A stretch of DNA of 64,000 nucleotides. Source: Chelonoidis abingdonii (lineage: Eukaryota; Chordata; Testudines; Testudinidae). Of the stretch, positions 1-12,030 are shown in pieces (position 1 is the first letter of the stretch; every line of letters starts with the position of its first letter). The position numbers and the translations under genes are program-made. Under the pieces are notes generated by a model. That model made no database searches. It was not told the origin of the DNA and worked only from the letters and a program-made list of their open reading frames with translations. The stretch is taken from contig NC_133778.1 in the NCBI RefSeq assembly GCF_003597395.2, positions 9,145,524-9,209,523 on the forward strand, in the 5' to 3' direction.

Positions 1-898
1 CATTAAATTTCAAGTAATGCACATTGGAAAAAATAACCCCAACTATACATACAATATGATGGGGGCTAATTTAGCTACAACGAGTCAGGAAAAAGATCTT
101 GGCGTCATCGTGGATAGTTCTCTGAAGATGTCCACGCAGTGTGCAGGGGCGGTCAAAAAAGCAAACAATGTTAGGAATCATTAAAAAGGGGATAGAGAAT
201 AAGACTGAGAATATATTATTGCCCTTATATAAATCCATGGTACGCCCACATCTCCAATACCGTGTAGCAGATGGTTCGCCCTCATCTCAAAAAACGTATT
301 GTCTACACGCGAGAAAAGGTGCAAGAAAAGGACAACTAAATGATCTAGGCATTGAGAGGTCCCAGTATGAGGAGGATAAGAGAGCTTAGGACTCTCAGCT
401 TGGAAAGATGGAGACTAAGGGGGGATATGATAGAGGTCTGATAAATCATGAGTGGTGTGGAGAAAGTGGAGAAAGAAAGTTATTCCTTATTCCCATAATA
501 CAAACTAGGGGCACCAAATGCAAATTAAATAGGCAGCAGGTTTAAAACAAACAAAAAAAGGAAAAGTTCTTCTTCACGCAGGGCACAGTCAACCTGTGCG
601 ATATCTTAACCTGGAGGAGGTTGTAAGCTAGGACGTAGTAACTTAGCGTTTTAAAAGAGAACTGGATAAATTCATGGAGGTTAATCCATAAGGCGATTAG
701 CCAGGATGGGTAAGGAATGGTGTCTTTAGCCTCTGTTCACCAGAGGATGGAGATGGATGGCAGGAAAGAGATCACTTGATCATTGCCTGTTAGGTTCACT
801 GCCTCTGGGGCACCTGGCATTGGCCGCTGTCGGTAGACAGATACTGGGCTAGACGGACCTTTGGTCTGACCCAGTACGGCCGTTCTTATGTTCTTATG
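1..898 (+). repeat. CR1-type LINE, 3' part of ORF2 plus 3' tail (decayed)
   Basis: The first 400 bases translate in broken frames into the C-terminal part of a CR1 reverse-transcriptase ORF (for example HIGKNNPNY, KDLGVIVDSSLK, GIENKTENILLPLYKSMVRP). The following bases run through the CR1 3' UTR and end in the 8-bp tail repeat gttcttat at about 885-898. Frameshifts and stops separate the coding pieces, so the copy is dead. The 5' end lies outside the window. It sits upstream of the first butyrophilin heptad exon seen here. Confidence 0.85.
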
Positions 899-1126
899 TA
901 AGCGCTTTCCTGAATTGGGGCCATAATGTAATGGAGTTTGGCATACAAGAGACAGTCTAAATCTATTAGAGTGGCATTATCAAAAGCACCCGGGACTGGC
1001 CTAAATTTGCTCTTACTGAAGTCAGTGGTGAAACTCCCACTAACTTCAGTGGGAACAGAGCTAGGAAAATACTGCCAGTAATCCTTAGAGTAAAAGCAAC
1101 AGCACTGATAAAGACTCAGAGAATTG

Positions 1127-1320
1127 TAGAAATGCAGAACTGGAAGGGACCTCAAGAGGTCTTCTAGTCCTGCCACTTCCCCCCCTCCCCGCCCCCATCC
1201 TGCCTTGGTACGTGTGGGTGAAGCATACCTAGACTGTCCCTGACAGTGTTTGTCTGACCTGTTCTTAAAAACCTCCAGTGATGGAGATTTCACAACCTCC
1301 CTAGCCAGAGAAGCAAATAA
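1127..1320 (-). repeat. CR1 LINE 3' fragment, reverse orientation
   Basis: The stretch reads as the reverse complement of a CR1 3' end: a tail-like start, then ggaagggacct followed by the block encoding the 'aggttttta' region near 1268. It is divergent, with a C-rich patch inserted near 1180-1200. Confidence 0.7.
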
Positions 1321-1683
1321 ATATTGAAGGCTCAAGTCTTATCAACAAACTATTCGCATTTTAGGATTTGATCCTGCAGTCTTTGCACTCTCGATTACCA
1401 GTGAAGCCAACAGGAGATTAAGGTCTGAAGCAGGACTGGCCTGAATCCTACAAATAATTCAGAGCTGTAAACCTTTGAAAGGATTGATCTGTATGGGTAG
1501 TGAATCCTTAAGGGTAATGCAACATGAAAGAAAATGTTTGTACTGATGATCTTGATACTGGGAATTAATTTAAAAATGAAAAAAAAAATCCTTGAAATTT
1601 TTTATTCACTTAAAGTTCTTAAATAATTTAAATGAAAATATAAATTAATGATATAATTTGTATTTGTTTTTGTTTTATTTTAG

Positions 1684-1704
1684 GGAAACACCTTGACAAT
1701 ATCA
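1684..1704 (+). CDS. Butyrophilin-like heptad exon a (21 nt)
   Basis: Acceptor tttattttag, donor gtaagt. In phase 1 it encodes KHLDNI plus split codons. It closely resembles the exon at 3710, including the flanking intron bases. Confidence 0.82.
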
Positions 1705-4700
1705 GTAAGTTCTATTTTTCTTCTAATGAAACATCTTACCTGAAGTTTTAGGTAGTAAAGAAAAATCCCATGTAATAACAATTGAACCCAGATATTGCAA
1801 AGACTTAAGTCAATATGTAACTTCACGCAATTCAGTGGGACTACTGCGCATGATTAAGTGTTTGCAGGATCAGGCCTAAATCTGGATGCACTCGGATAAA
1901 ATATTACAAGCATCTAATTATTTATGTGGATTTCTTTCTCTCTCTTTGTAGGTGAACTCCATGAAGAAATTAGTAAGTTATATTTCCCCCAGTCAAAACT
2001 TTTTTTGGAGGGTGTTACTTTCCATTATAACATAATTTTATTTTTCTACCCTCAAAACTCCTGCAGCTTTAGATTAGACATATAGTGAATGATTTGATGT
2101 AAAGAGGCAATGTGAGAAAATGTTTCAGTGACTAGAAGTCAGGGTTACTGACTCAGAATGCTGACTGAGAATTGCAGCAGCGCCTGGGCAGAGAAGTTGG
2201 AGGGGAATCAGTAATGTCTCCATGACCAGTTCTACACAGACTCCAGTCTTACTGTAGAGTAGAGTAGAGGGGTGGAATTTTTCAACCAATTTTATTTTTA
2301 GAGGGGAAAAAAAGAAATTCAGTGACATTAAAATGTTTTGAGAATTCATGTTGAATTTGCCAAATTGTTTGGGTGTAAAAAATCTGAAGAAATTGAAACA
2401 TTTTGTTTTCACATTTTCAAAATGAAACATTGAGTTTTTGATTCAAAGTAACTTTTTGTTCTGAAAATTCCTTTATTTTTTGAAGAAGATGCTTGAAATC
2501 AGAACAAAACATTTCATTTCAGGTCAAACAAAATATTTTGGTCAACCTGGAACTAATTTTTTACTGACCTTTTTATTCACTGAGAGTAACTAAATAAAAA
2601 ATCTTTGTGGTTCAACCTGAAATGCACCACTCCCCGCCAATTATTTGGAATTGCTGAGAACTGAAAAACCTGTTATTCACCCAGCTTTAGATTACAGCAG
2701 CCTATGGGCTATTCTAATCCATACCAGCTGGCTGCAGCTACTATAAATCTTGTCCACCAGCCAGAGGTTACCAGCAGGCAGTGCTTTCTAGCCACACCCA
2801 CTCCTTATTTCTTGCATGGTCCCATTGCGGTAGGCTGCAGAGTGGTTGTGCAGAAGCTGGCCATGGTAGTTCAAGTCCTGCTAGGGACTTCCCTGTGCTG
2901 GGGAAGACATCGGCTGCTTTCCGGCTCTTTTGAACAACTCACATGACATGAAGGCTCTAGATTGCATGACATACCTCAGCCATATCAGCATTAGCCTCCA
3001 GATGCTATGATATTGTTATCTGGAGTACTGTGTCCAGTTTTGCCCTGACTCACTATAGAAAGGGTGTGGACAAACTGGAAAGAGTCCGGCGGAGGGCAAC
3101 AAAAATGATCAGGAGGCTGGAGACACATGACTTATGAGGAGAGGCTGAGGGAACTGGGGTTATTTAGTCTGCAGAAGAGAAAAGTGAGGGGGGATTTGAT
3201 AGCAGCCTTCAACTACCTGAAGGGGGGTTCCAAAGAGGATGGAGTTCAGCTGTTCTCAGGGATAGTAGAAGCGGCTACAACTTGGAAGAGAGAGAGGCAA
3301 CACTGGAGACAGAAGGAGGGGAAAGGGTAAAATGGAGAGATGTCCCAGTTTAGAAGAAAGTTAAACCAATCGATATTGGGATAAGGAAAGTAGAAAGACT
3401 AAAAACTGAGCTATAGAACCGAATGAATATTAACTGTTCAAGTGGTGTTAGTGGTTACCATTCTAGGGCCTACTCTTGCAATCTCTGCACACCTCAGACT
3501 CCTAGAAGCAGAACGGGGCCCCACTTCTAGAAACAGTTCAAACCTGTAAACCTTTGAATTTTTATTTTCACTTGTAACCAGAAAATTCACAATATAGACA
3601 GAAATGTAATTAATGATTATCTAGACAATATAAAATGGAGAATATAAATCTTTGTTCATTGAAAAAACTCTTAAATAGTTTGTATTTATTTCTGTTTGCT
3701 TTATTTTAGGGGCACATCTTGAAAATATTAGTAAGTTCAATTTTTATCCCAATCTAACCTCTCAGTTGAAGTTGTACACAGTGAAATTGTTGTTGTTTTG
3801 AATTAAAGGAATAATGTCAATTTGAAAATCAAATGCACAAACTTTGGCCACTATTCAGAAGGCACAGCAGCTCAGTCATTTTCAGGATTGGGGTCTTTGT
3901 AATAAATCGTTGTCTATAAAATGGTATGTCAGAATAAAAACAGACTTTGATAATAATGTTACGGTCTGTCCTTTCATTTCATGCACACATGCCACTCCCA
4001 GTGCAATCAAATGGTGATGGGCCAGAAGGAATAGTAATCAAAGTATTCTGAATTTTGATTTTTCATCATCATCATTTTTATTTCCAGTGACCAAAAAGGG
4101 GCAGGGAAAATGTCAACCAAATTGTCGCATGCCCTCCCCCCTCCCCAAACACAAACTATTTTCTCACTTGCTCTAATAATTAATAATCAGACCTAAAGAC
4201 ACCTTGCTCTGCAAAACTGTAAATCTTAAAAAAAATTATATTGGAGCCCTGAGCTGACACATTCTTAAACTTATGCTTCATTTTCAGCACACAGATGGTC
4301 TTGTTGAAGTCAATGGGAGTACTCACATGCTTAACATTGCGTACAAGCATCACCCTTTGTATCACCAGTGGCTTTGAGTCCAAGCCTGCAAGTGTTTACA
4401 TGCATGAGTAACTTTATTCACATGCCTGAGTGTTGGTCAGATTGGGTGTTTTATAATGCATTTTTGGCCTGTAATCTTAGCTCCTGATCCTGAGTTTGGA
4501 GCCATGCGAATGAACTGTTGAATTCAGCCCCACTGATTTCAGTGCAGATTCAGACCTTTAGAATACCACCAGGAAGGTACACGTTAATAGTAATGAATAG
4601 TCATGATCCATCTGCATTATACAACCCACTGGTGAATGTGTTACTGGCCTGCCTGCATACTGTTCTACAGACAATATGAATCTGCTACAGACCCTTGCTA

Positions 4701-7700
4701 AATCTACAGCAATTTGGTCTTTTTTTTTAGCTTTGGAAGTCCCCACTTAAATCCCTGGTGCATCAGCCAAGATGGTGGCCATCACACTTGCATATGGTTA
4801 ACTTTAAGTATGTGATTACTTCCACTGAAATAAATCAAGGCGTATGTACGTGAGCTGAATGACTGACTATAATGAAAAGTGATCTATACATTTCCATATA
4901 TGCTAAGAGAATTTTTAATTGTCTTTTCCTTTTCTTTTTATTTAAGGTGAACTGAATGAAAAAATTAGTAAGTTATATTTTCTCATTTCTGTGTGGATTG
5001 CATCTTCTCATGACATTGTCCATCTACTTTTCTCCCCAGACAGGAACTGCAGGCTGAATTCAAACACACAACAAATGATTTGTCACCAAGAAAGATTGTG
5101 AGATAGTGATTAAAACTGACTAGATATGCTGGTCCACATTCTCAGCCACCTAATGAAACAGTGTGACAGACGTTCTGAGTTTTGACAAGCTCTAGTCTGG
5201 AGTATTGTAGTGCTTCTTGTGGAATCACAGAAATGTATTGGAACACTGCGAGTAACAACTCCCACACACACACGCAGGCCTTGACTTTGCACTAGGGTCC
5301 CAGTTCAGATACAACAATATAGTAACATACAGGACAACAATTTAACAGTAAGATAAAGATACAACACTATCTGTTGGTCTACAGTGATCGTCACATTATA
5401 TAAATTCACTGCCTATAACCCTGTCCCACCCTGTGTAGTGGTTGTGTATAGGATGTGGCCTTTAACCCCACGTAGGGTTAGAATAATTGATACTGGAAGA
5501 TTTCAGAGGTGCCTTAGCCATGGTTTGGAAGGGAATCGTTCCCCAAAGACTGATTAAAAAGTCTTGGCATGAGATGGTTTTGATGAAGGGGTTGGGCTTA
5601 ATTTAATCTTGGGAGAAAAGCTCTTCCATGACATCTTGATTTCTGATGTTTTAATTATTATTACTATTATTATTATTTAGGTGGACTTCAAAGAGAACTT
5701 GGTAAGCGTTTCGCTCCCCCCTCCCTTTTTCTGTAATGCATCCTTTTTTATTAATCAGATTCAGCTTAACAATGAACTTATTCATGAGTGCTCACCTTTG
5801 TTTGATTTGCTTGGTTTCAGAATGGAGAAAAGCCCTAGTTTGTCCAAGTAAGTAAAATTTGTATTTAGTTAATGTCCAACTTTCACTTTTTGGAGAGATC
5901 CTTGTTCCCTTTCTGTGTAGAAATAGTTTAAAACAACACAAAACACAAAGAGGAAATAATGCAATAGTTTCTCTGGTTGAAATTTGAATGGTGAAGGTGA
6001 TTCCCCAAGTGAGCTGTATTGCTGGGGAATCTTCCTTTGGGAACACGGAGAGGAGCAAATTAATATTTTTCTGGATAATACATGCTCAGGTAGTACTTGA
6101 ATGGGATGCTGTCCTGATGTTGTTCTGTGCTCATTCATAGGGGAAGGACAGCCCAGTGGCTAGTGTGTTAGCCTAGAATTCTGAAGGCCTCAGTTCAGAT
6201 CCCTTCTCCTGTGTGACATTGGGCAAATCACTTAGTTTCTTTTTTGCCAGAAGCTGGGAATGGGTGACAGTGGATGGGTCACTTGATGATTGCCCGTTCT
6301 GTTCATTCCTTCTGGGGCACCTGGCATTGTCAGAAAACAGGATACTGGGTCAAACAATATATGCCATTCAACTCAAAACAACCCCAAAAAAACACATTTT
6401 AAGATTTTTGGTTGACCCAAAATTATTTTTTTTATTTATTTTTTTTTTGGTGTAATCCTAAAATCAGTTATTTGCACAGTTCTGGGAGAAGAAGACAAAA
6501 ATGTACAAAACTTCCCACACTGGTTTCACCTGCTGCTCTATGGGTCTACTCTTATATACATCCAGTGCTTAATGTGTAATGAAAGAGGTTCCGGGGCTCA
6601 AGCAGTTTTTTCTACATTCATAATTGATGAAGCAAGCCCAGAGGTACCAGGGCTATGAACTGCCAAGCCTAGAGATGCTGGGGCTCAATTCTGGCATGCC
6701 CTGGCACAAATTTAAGCACTGAACACATCCCCTTCCCCATAAAGACCTCCTTATTCTTGATGTATGATTTGATAGGAATTTTTATTGTCAGCTATCCTAG
6801 TGATCAGGCTATACTGGGAGCTTTGTCTTCAGGGGAAAAGACTATTTTGTCAGTTTTTGTTAAAGTTTGATTCTATAGTAGTTTCCTCTCCTCTGCTGAA
6901 AACAGAAGATGATCTTCTCCTTCCTCCTTAGATAATGTCGTGGGGAGACCTGGGTGAAAAATGGATATTTCAGTTCATTGGCAATTTCAAAAAAATGAAG
7001 ACAAATTTGTTTTGAGTCAGACCAGAAATGAAAATTTTTAGAAAGTTAAAAAAATGATTTAATTTTTTATTTTGAGCATTATAAACTTTTTTTTTTGCTT
7101 TTTTAAAAATGAAAATTAAGGGAAATTTTGAAATGAAAAATTGTTCCCAACCAAAAAAATCAAAATATTTCATTTTTAAAATGTCAAAACAAAATATTCT
7201 GATTTTTTTTGAATATTTTTATTTGTCTTAAACAAATAATTTGGCAAAATTGACATAGATTTGGAAAATGTTTGTGTTGTTGAATCTGCATTTTTCACCA
7301 ACAAAAGTTTTGGCCTAACAATGTCACCAACTCTAGTTGTGAGAGCGACCCATTGTGTTTTATTCCACTTAAACCACTGTTTGTGCTAAAATCTCTCTCT
7401 GCTTCTTCAAACTGTTCTAACGCCCTTTTCTGGTGGCTCGCCTCACTCTAGAGAGATGGCCTCTTGGCTGACAGCCCTTTCTACCGGCCTTCATTATTCC
7501 CCATGGAACTTAAATTAGGGGTATATCAAATCATGCTATGGTGTGATCTGACTTTAAATATTAGGAAGGAGGAGCACAGCAGGGGTTCTGTTCATGAAAA
7601 AGAAATGGGAATAAAATCTGCTGGGGCTCCCCAGCGTTCCTGGGGCTCTGATCCTCTCTCTGGGGAGAGGCATCTGCAGGAGAGGAAAGATTCTGCATCT

Positions 7701-9796
7701 CAGACCTGGCTCAGGTGACCTTTTGCTCGTGTTACTGACCTGTTCCTGCTCGGGTTTGTGACTCTGTCCTGCACTCTGCTGAGGGGAGATATGATTGCTC
7801 TTTATAAATATATCAGAGGGATAAATATCAGGGAGGGGCAGGAATTATTTAAGCTTAGTACCAATGTGGACACAAGAACAAATGGATATAAACTGGATCC
7901 TAGGAAGTTTAGACTTGAAATTAGACGAAGGTTTCTAACCATTAGAGGAGTTAAGTTCTGGAACAGCCTTCCAAGGGGAGTAGTGGGGGCAAAAGACATA
8001 TCTGGCTTCAAGACTAAGCTTGATAAATTTATGGAGGGGATGGTATGATGGGAAAGCCTAATTTTGGCAATTAATTGATCTTTGGGATTATTAGCAGGTA
8101 AATATGCCCAATGGTCTGTGATGGGATGTTAGATGGGTGAGATCTGAGTTACTACAGAGAATTCTTTCCTGGGTGCTGGCTGGTGAGTTTTGCCCACATG
8201 CTCAGGGTTTAACTGATCGCATATTTGGGGTCAGGAAGGAATTTTCCTCCAGCGAAGGTTAATAGAAGCCCTGGAGGTTTTTCACCTCTGCAGCGTGCGG
8301 CACGGGTCACTTGCTGAAGGATTCTCTGCATCTTGAGGTCTTTAAACCACGATTTGAGGACTTCAATAACTCAGACATAGGTTAGGGGGTTGTTACAGGA
8401 GTGGTGGGTGAGATTCTGTGGCCTGCATTGTGCAGGAGGTCAGACTAGATGATCATAATGGTCCATTCTGGCCTTAAGTCTATGAATCTATGAATCTTGG
8501 CGCTCCTCCCCATTCAGAGCTGGGTAAATCCTGGAGGAAGGACCCGGGACAGATCAAACCTTCCCCCAGAGATGAGCTCTGCCCAGGGGTGATGGATTCC
8601 TCTTCCTAAAACTGGGGGTGGGGGGGAAAGGGGGCACGAGGCCCCACCCTGCTTCATGTCCCTGCCCCTGCCCCTTCTCTTCCTCCGGAGGTCTCACCCC
8701 CTTGGCCAAGTCAGAAGCTGGAACCCATTCTGCCTGGGATGGGGGAGGATTGAGCACAGCCCCTGGCTAGGGTGACCAGACAGCAAATGTGAAAAATCGG
8801 GACGGGGGTGGGGGGTAATAGGAGCCTGTATAAGAAAAAGACCCAAAAATCGAGACTGTCCCTATAAAATCAGGACATCTGGTCACCCTACCCCTGGCCC
8901 ATGTCCTCATCCCCTGGGTCCCCACCAAGGCAGGTGGAGGGGCTGCAACTACCCACGGCTGCCTGTGTGGCTCTTACTCTGACCCAGATCCAGCTTCCAG
9001 CCTGGCCTGGGGACAGGGCCTCGGGGGCCAAAGAGCTGCAACCAGGCCATGGTAAGAGACACCCAGGCAGCTGCTGTGGAGAGCCATAGCCCTGGATAGG
9101 TGGTCATCCACAACTCCCCACAGCTGCACAGGTTCCCCGGTCAGGCTCCATTTTCTAGCCTGGCCAGGAGGCGGGCCTTCGAGGGAGGAGAAGGGGCAGG
9201 GGGCAAGGCCCGTGGGGAGTGGGAGGGTCATTCCTGCACCTCTGGCTCTGCATTTAGCATCATGATTCTCTCTTTCCACTGCAGCGAATGTAACCCTGGA
9301 TCCAAACACAGCAAATGCCCAGCTCATCATATCTGAGGATCGGAAAAGCGTGAGGCGTGGAATTGCACGGCAGGAGGTGCCGGACAATCCAGAGCGATTC
9401 CATTCTTTCTGTTTGCTGGGCTGTGAGAGGTTCACCTCAGGGAGACATTACTGGGAGGTGGAGGTGGGAGATGGAGGATTTTGGGCTGTGGGTGTTGCCA
9501 GAGAGTCTATGAGGAGGAAGGGAGGGATCAGATTTAACCCTGAGCAGGGGATCTGGGCTGTAGAACGGTGTGGGGATCAGTACCGGGCTCTCACCTCCCC
9601 GGAAACTCCCATGCCCCTGAGTGAGAGACCTAAGAAGATTGGGGTTTATCTGGACTATGAAGCGGAATTGGTGGCATTTTATGATACTGGTAATGAGACC
9701 CTGATCTTTACTTTCATGTCAGCATCTTTTACTGGGGAGACAATCCTTCCCTTCTTCTGGGTGGGGATTGGAGTCCTGCTCAAAGTCTACCCATGA
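1684..9796 (+). CDS. Butyrophilin-like gene, 3' part: heptad-repeat exons plus B30.2 exon (5' part off window)
   Basis: Seven coding exons can be joined: 1684-1704, 1952-1972, 3710-3730, 4947-4967, 5681-5701, 5821-5847 and 9285-9796. Each has AG before it and GTAAG(T/C) after it, and each enters and leaves in phase 1, so one frame runs through to TGA at 9796. The product reads [43 protein letters not shown], then TNVTLDP and the PRY-SPRY domain. Butyrophilins are Ig-superfamily membrane proteins whose cytoplasmic side has a juxtamembrane coiled coil coded by 21-nt exons, followed by a B30.2 ligand-sensing domain. The exon pattern here is that signature. Ig domains, signal peptide and membrane segment are not seen and must lie left of base 1. 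CR1, MIR and hAT copies fill the introns. Which butyrophilin-family member it is cannot be decided. Confidence 0.88.
1952..1972 (+). CDS. Butyrophilin-like heptad exon b (21 nt)
   Basis: Acceptor ctctttgtag, donor gtaagt. It encodes SELHEEI after joining. Nearly the same exon, with a matching donor side, recurs at 4947. Confidence 0.85.
3019..3345 (+). repeat. CR1 LINE ORF2 C-terminal fragment
   Basis: The DNA encodes the end of a CR1 reverse transcriptase ([17 protein letters not shown] and [14 protein letters not shown] are readable from 3127). It starts at the 'ctggagtactgtgtccag' region and decays after about 3330. It lies in the intron between heptad exons b and c. Confidence 0.88.
3710..3730 (+). 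CDS. Butyrophilin-like heptad exon c (21 nt)
   Basis: Acceptor ttattttag, donor gtaagt. It encodes RAHLENI after joining. It is a likely duplicate of exon a. Confidence 0.83.
4947..4967 (+). CDS. Butyrophilin-like heptad exon d (21 nt)
   Basis: Acceptor tatttaag, donor gtaagt. It encodes SELNEKI after joining. It is a likely duplicate of exon b. Confidence 0.83.
5681..5701 (+). CDS. Butyrophilin-like heptad exon e (21 nt)
   Basis: Acceptor attatttag, donor gtaagc. It encodes SGLQREL after joining, continuing the heptad pattern with Leu/Ile at the end of each repeat. Confidence 0.83.
5821..5847 (+). CDS. Butyrophilin-like pre-B30.2 exon f (27 nt)
   Basis: Acceptor ttggtttcag, donor gtaagt. 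It encodes EWRKALVCP. This short 27-nt exon directly before B30.2 is typical of butyrophilin and related TRIM genes. Its last base pairs with CG at 9285 to make the Thr codon of TNVTLDP. Confidence 0.85.
6141..6242 (+). repeat. MIR SINE (ancient tRNA-derived)
   Basis: It matches the MIR plan: a tRNA-like head (cagcccagtggctagtgtgt), the B-box-like cagttcagatccc, and the conserved core gtgacattgggcaaatcact. It is followed directly by a CR1 tail fragment. Confidence 0.75.
6247..6358 (+). repeat. CR1 LINE 3' tail fragment
   Basis: It shares the stretch gggtcacttgatgattgcc ... ctggggcacctggcattg with the CR1 end at 760-860. Confidence 0.7.
7771..8497 (+). repeat. CR1 LINE, ORF2 end plus 3' UTR
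   Basis: It begins in RT-ORF C-terminal coding ([20 protein letters not shown], frame open 7758-8048). It continues through the 3' UTR and ends in the CR1 terminal repeat ctatgaatctatgaatc at about 8481-8497. It lies in the intron before the B30.2 exon. Confidence 0.88.
8768..8890. mobile_element. Short hAT-type MITE with 8-bp target duplication
   Basis: The ends are perfect inverted repeats: tagggtgaccaga at the left and tctggtcacccta at the right. The same 8 bases, cccctggc, flank both sides (8760-8767 and 8891-8898). An 8-bp duplication is the hAT mark. At 123 bp it has no coding capacity and depends on a transposase elsewhere. Confidence 0.9.
9285..9796 (+). CDS. B30.2 (PRY-SPRY) terminal exon of the butyrophilin-like gene
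   Basis: The acceptor is tttccactgcag at 9273-9284. The exon is open for 169 codons to TGA at 9796. PRY motifs are [11 protein letters not shown] and [10 protein letters not shown], followed by the DNPERF and [18 protein letters not shown] core. The SPRY part then has [34 protein letters not shown] and a C-terminal FFWVGIG. All landmarks of the family are present and the length is normal, so this exon looks functional. In butyrophilins this domain sits in the cytoplasm and senses ligands for gamma-delta T-cell or related signalling; the ligand here is unknown. Confidence 0.93.
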
Positions 9797-9967
9797 GGCC
9801 TGGAGATGGGGAGGTAGCAATATCCCACTGAGGTTCACTCTGTTTGTGGACAAGAAATGGACTGAACTAGTTGTTGTCCTGGGGACAGCTCAGATGGTTT
9901 AAAACACACTGCTGTGGTTCTAGAGAGGGGGATTGGGGAGACAGAGAAGATGGGGGGTTGTAGGGAG

Positions 9968-10311
9968 CATAGGCACCGACTCTGTGGGTGCCGCAGGGCT
10001 TGAGCACCCACAGGGAAAAGTTAGTGGGTGCTCTTCACCCACCGGAAGCCAAGCTCCCTTCACCCCCCACCCAACTCATCTCCTCCTCCTGCCCTGAGCA
10101 CGCCGCATCCCCACTCCTCTGCCTACCTCCTAGTGCTTGCTGCCGCCAAACAGCTGTAGCAAGCTCCGGGAGGGAGGGGAAAGAGGCAGGGGCGGGGCTG
10201 GGGCAGAGATTTGGGGAAGGAGTTGGACTAGGGGCAGGGGTGGAGTTGGGCTGGGGCCAGGGCCAAGGGGGGTTGAGCACCCACTGGCGCCAGTAGAAAG
10301 CGGTGCCTGTG
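9968..10311. mobile_element. hAT-like non-autonomous element (CATAGG family)
   Basis: The left end is cataggcaccgact and the right end is the inverted agcggtgcctgtg. The flanks gtagggag and gtagggcg match at 7 of 8 bases, as expected for an aged 8-bp duplication. The inside is G-rich and non-coding. Related copies are at 14011-14386 and 49751-49845. Confidence 0.72.
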
Positions 10312-10319
10312 GTAGGGCG

Positions 10320-11207
10320 ACGAGAACCTGAAGACTGGAAAGGGAACTTGAGGCTTTTCTGGGGTGGGAGATGCTGGAAGGAAATGGAGGGTGAAAGAAA
10401 GGCAAAGGGGGTAAGGAAAGTCGAGAGAGGGAATAAAACTGTTCAATATTATGGAAAGTGACTGTGTTTTCTTAAATCAATCCCTTTGTTCATGAAAAAA
10501 ACTATTTTGAGGCCTTAAATTATTCTTGCAGATTTTGGACACTCTCTTCTGTGTTCTGATTATTACACTATCATTGAATTGTTTGTAATTCTCACATTTC
10601 CTGACTGTAAATATAGCATGTATTTTAAATGCTGTTATTTCTGCTTGGTATTTTCTTCTTTCTCTTCCTTTCAAACTGTTTGTTTTTTAAAGGAGTAGTA
10701 CTAAGCTCTGGCCTGTGTGCTGGGCATTCCAGGTCTGCAGGATGATGTGATCTCACCAGTCTATGCTTGTGGCCCTGTGCCAGTCTACCTAGGGAATACC
10801 AGCAGCTATGCCAGTTATACTGAGCAGCATATGCCAGTGTGAGTCTGCCATGCCAGGGTGCTCCTTCTCCCCCTGCTCCATCATACAGTCCATGAGGTAC
10901 CTTTGGTGGGGCAGAAAATTCCTCTCAAATGTCCACCAGCACTTCAAGGAAGCTCTGTCCTTTTTCTGATGCAGGAGTGAAAGTGCAAGCAAGAGGATTT
11001 CTTCAAAAGGGGCCTTCTTCATGTTGCTGGCTCTGGTAGCTTGGCACACACAGACCAAAAATCACTCCTCAGCAATCTGTGTTGGCGGGCTGTTCAAACT
11101 TCCTGTAACAAGAAGAGTGGACAGAAAAGTGTTGCTACACTGTAACATGGTCAAAGGGCCACAGCGGCCACATTTCAGGTTGGTGTTAGGGAATCTGGGA
11201 TAGGGTT
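10320..11207. other. Intergenic stretch, no supported gene
   Basis: This is AT-rich DNA followed from 10680 by mixed sequence. The reverse strand at 10789-11058 is open for about 90 codons (FLPHQRYLMDCMMEQ is readable) and could be a relic of a transposon accessory ORF, but no family could be named. Confidence 0.3.
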
Positions 11208-11392
11208 GGTTGGACTCAGATCTACATGCTGCAGTGTGGACACCAGAGCCCCAGATTTGAGCCTAGCTTAGAAATATCTTAATGTAAGGTTAAGAAACAG
11301 TGTAGATGCTCAAGCCCAGGGTTCTCCAACATGGGCCAGCTGACTCCAGACCCAAAAACCTTGGGCTTACATTGCAGTGTAGACAAACCCAT
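11208..11392. repeat. Harbinger-type MITE remnant
   Basis: The right end, ttgcagtgtagacaaaccc, matches the 'GTGTAGACAxxxCC' terminus common to short Harbinger elements elsewhere in this window. The left end near 11208 is degraded. Confidence 0.4.
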
Positions 11393-11689
11393 AGTGACAT
11401 ACATGCATATCCTCATTAGAGTTCGGTGACACAACCAGTTTAGGAGAAAAAAAAATTCCATGACTATCATCAAAAACCTCAGCTGGAAAGTGAAAGGGAA
11501 GTAAACAAGGAAATACTTTTATATGCTTTATTTACATAAAGTAAATGACAGGCTTAAAGGAAACTGGGAGGGAACTTTCATAACCAGACCATGTAGTAAA
11601 AACATCCAAAAAATTGAAGTACTGTTCTGAAAGGCATTAAAGTGGAAATATTGCAAATGCACTCTGGGGTGGAACTAATGAGCAGAGGT

Positions 11690-12030
11690 GAAAATGGGCT
11701 GGTGTGGGCTGGTACAGTGTACCAGTGAAAACTGGCCGCCGGTACCGGCCCCCACACGGCCGATGTTAAAGTGCTGCTGAGTTGCTTTAACATCGCTGCC
11801 CCTTTTTTCTCCTGGCAGGGCCACTGATGTGGGTAGCAAATGGGGCAGCAGTTCTGGGGGGACCCTTCAAATCGCTGCCACAGTCCTGGGACTCCTGGCT
11901 ACTGCTGCTGCAGCACCAGGGCTCCTGGTCCCCAGTCCCACCCCTTTCACCCGAGGCCTCGCCCCTTCCAGTGGCCAGAGCCACCCCCCACCTTTCCCAG
12001 GAGGGACCTGGGGTACCAGTAAGTCCCTCC
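11690..12030. repeat. Unclassified interspersed repeat (ggtaccagt-bounded)
   Basis: The block is bounded by gtacagtgtaccagtga and ggtaccagtaagtccc, which are related inverted motifs, and has a C-rich inside. It looks like a non-autonomous DNA element, but no target duplication was found. Confidence 0.35.

Noticed and set aside
886..1335. 149-codon reverse frame
   Set aside because: It overlaps two CR1 fragments and has no domain.
10789..11058. Reverse frame of about 90 codons with protein-like composition
   Set aside because: No family, start context or partner exon could be identified; noted only as a possible transposon accessory relic.
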